The translations under genes and the position numbers were made by a program. DNA of 6,758 nt from an uncultured Clostridia bacterium (GTDB taxonomy: Bacteria > Bacillota > Clostridia > Christensenellales > UBA1242), in assembly GCA_934771675.1 (NCBI GenBank), contig CAKVMF010000049.1:1-6758 (forward strand). Reading direction: 5' to 3'. Within the stretch, counting starts at the first letter, position 1, and each line of letters begins with the position of its first letter. The notes beneath the pieces were generated by a model. It made no database searches and was not told the DNA's origin. It worked only from the letters and a program-made list of their open reading frames with translations. Shown piece by piece: positions 6,340-6,758 of the stretch.

Positions 6340-6431
6340 ATTTTCCTCCAAAAAAAAATTTGTTTAGGCTGTTTAAAATTTTTCCAATAGCAAAATAACA
6401 CAGCCAAATTAATGCTATATTGTTTTGCCAT
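6336..6431 (-). CDS. Possible 31-codon leader ORF overlapping the Nudix start
   Basis: An ORF in the Nudix leader begins MAKQYSINLAVLFCYW and ends at a TGA whose first two bases are the last two of the Nudix ATG (ATGA overlap). The middle is hydrophobic and aromatic and the end is basic. Only a weak purine-rich AAGA precedes its ATG. It recalls a translationally coupled leader peptide, but the AT-rich DNA, the lack of a clear ribosome site and the strong GGAGG for Nudix itself all argue for caution. I recognise no family. Confidence 0.25.
   Translation of the reverse strand: MAKQYSINLAVLFCYWKNFKQPKQIFFWRKI
6345..6349 (-). promoter_or_regulatory. Ribosome binding site fixing the Nudix start
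   Basis: A GGAGG core lies 5 bases before the ATG at 6339 and is immediately preceded by a run of nine T (minus strand, 6350-6358). This rules out the in-frame TTG at 6351, which overlaps the site. Confidence 0.92.
6367..6418 (-). ncRNA. Candidate pseudoknot in the Nudix mRNA leader
   Basis: In mRNA order, AUAGCA (6418-6413), GGCUGU (6405-6400), UGCUAU (6392-6387) and ACAGCC (6372-6367) give two interlocked 6-bp perfect complements. They could form an H-type pseudoknot with 7-, 7- and 14-nt connectors, the last A-rich, or two mutually exclusive hairpins. The element ends 18 nt before GGAGG. Size and topology recall small translation-controlling riboswitches such as preQ1-I, but the conserved preQ1 bases are not evident. 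The element overlaps the 31-codon ORF. It rests on pairing alone. Confidence 0.3.
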
Positions 6432-6489
6432 TCTTAAGAAAAATTTCTTCAAACTTAAACAAACGGAATGGACGAATATTTGTAACTTT

Positions 6490-6518
6490 ATTGTATGATA
6501 CTTTTGATGTGTTGTCAA
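6490..6518 (-). promoter_or_regulatory. Sigma-70-type promoter for the Nudix gene
   Basis: On the minus strand TTGACA (6513-6518), a 17-bp spacer and TACAAT (6490-6495) make a near-consensus promoter. The start would be near 6483, giving a leader of about 145 nt, much longer than those predicted for its neighbours. Confidence 0.82.
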
Positions 6519-6523
6519 GGTTT

Positions 6524-6556
6524 AATCAAAAATTTGTTAAATTAATAAATTTGATT
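6524..6556. promoter_or_regulatory. Imperfect palindrome between divergent Nudix and ZIP promoters
   Basis: AATCAAA (6524-6530) mirrors TTTGATT (6550-6556), and the centre TTTGTTAA-A-TTAATAAA (6533-6549) is also nearly symmetric. The whole is a long dyad with a 2-base insertion in the left arm. It sits between the two -35 boxes, where a shared operator would be expected. The sequence is almost all A and T, so chance is a real alternative. It matches no metal-regulator box that I can name. Confidence 0.4.
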
Positions 6557-6567
6557 TTACATCTTTT

Positions 6568-6595
6568 TTGACAGTTGCTAAAATATAGTTAGAAT
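6568..6595 (+). promoter_or_regulatory. Sigma-70-type promoter for the ZIP transporter
   Basis: TTGACA (6568-6573), a 16-bp spacer and TAGAAT (6590-6595) precede the gene. Transcription would start near 6602, just before the GGAG at 6609-6612. Confidence 0.75.
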
Positions 6596-6618
6596 TTCAA
6601 ATAAATTCGGAGAAAAAT

Positions 6619-6758
6619 ATGGATAAATTAATTTTAGGTGTTTTGATACCTTTTGCTGGCACAACGCTCGGTGCGTTTTTAGTGTTTTTTATGCGTAACA
6701 AGATTAATGATTTGGTTGAAAAAATCTTGCTTGGGTTTGCAGGCGGAGTAATGATTGC
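6619..6758 (+). CDS. ZIP-family metal transporter, N-terminal fragment
   Basis: Only the first 46 codons are inside the window. The start is MDKLILGVLIPFAGTTLGAF, giving one hydrophobic helix (about 3-25). A short charged stretch MRNKINDLVEK follows, and then ILLGFAGGVMIA, the start of a second helix. The IPFxGTTLGAxxVFFM...LLGFAxGVMIA pattern is typical of bacterial ZIP (ZupT-like) proteins, which bring zinc and other divalent metals into the cytoplasm. GGAG (6609-6612) lies 6 bases before the ATG, which fixes the start. The metal-binding helices IV and V are beyond the edge, so specificity cannot be judged. The gene is divergent from the Nudix gene, with a palindrome between their promoters. 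Confidence 0.85.
   Translation, partial: MDKLILGVLIPFAGTTLGAFLVFFMRNKINDLVEKILLGFAGGVMI

Noticed and set aside
6340..6351. TTG start for the Nudix gene, adding four residues
   Set aside because: The TTG overlaps the GGAGG site; the ATG at 6339 has ideal spacing.
6336..6518. Longer 60-codon version of the Nudix leader ORF
   Set aside because: Its start lies in the -35 box of the predicted promoter, so it would not be on that transcript.

Overview
The window comes from an AT-rich bacterial chromosome. Signs include strong sigma-70-type promoters (TTGACA or TTGATT, 16-17 bp spacers, TATAAT-like -10 boxes), GGAG-type ribosome binding sites, hairpin-plus-T-tract terminators, and Lys/Asn/Ile-rich proteins. 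UGA is used as a stop and Trp is encoded by UGG, so the code is standard. Together with the protein types (a MacB-type fused ABC exporter, a Gram-positive-looking thymidine kinase and EPS-type glycosyltransferases), this suggests a low-GC member of the Bacillota/Clostridia. I cannot place it more precisely.

Layout. Positions 1-977 (minus) hold the N-terminal 325 residues of a family 4 glycosyltransferase that runs off the left edge. It is divergent from a sugar-phosphate transferase (1127-2035, plus), and each has its own near-consensus promoter in the 149-bp gap. The transferase ends in a GC-rich, Ala/Thr/Asn-rich tail and is followed by an intrinsic terminator (2066-2094). The next 160 bp contain no gene but hold a hairpin and two copies of a ~50-bp repeat (2151-2257). 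These lie against the stop codon of a large ABC exporter (2262-4877, minus). Divergent from that is thymidine kinase tdk (5056-5634, plus), which is convergent with an MTH1-like Nudix hydrolase (5818-6339, minus); a bidirectional terminator (5712-5742) lies between them. The Nudix gene has a strong promoter about 145 nt upstream of its start. Its leader could form a pseudoknot and contains a 31-codon ORF that overlaps the Nudix start. Divergent from it, a ZIP-family metal transporter begins at 6619 and runs off the right edge.

How the genes relate. The two leftmost genes fit one job, building a lipid-linked surface glycan: the sugar transferase would load the first sugar-phosphate onto undecaprenyl phosphate and the glycosyltransferase would add a later sugar. 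Tdk (thymidine salvage) and the Nudix protein (oxidised nucleotide clean-up) both act on nucleotides but are separate transcription units. The ABC exporter and ZIP transporter look like stand-alone genes. I see no defence system, phage, IS element, CRISPR array, tRNA or rRNA. The most unusual items are the transferase tail, the Nudix leader, and the repeat pair.
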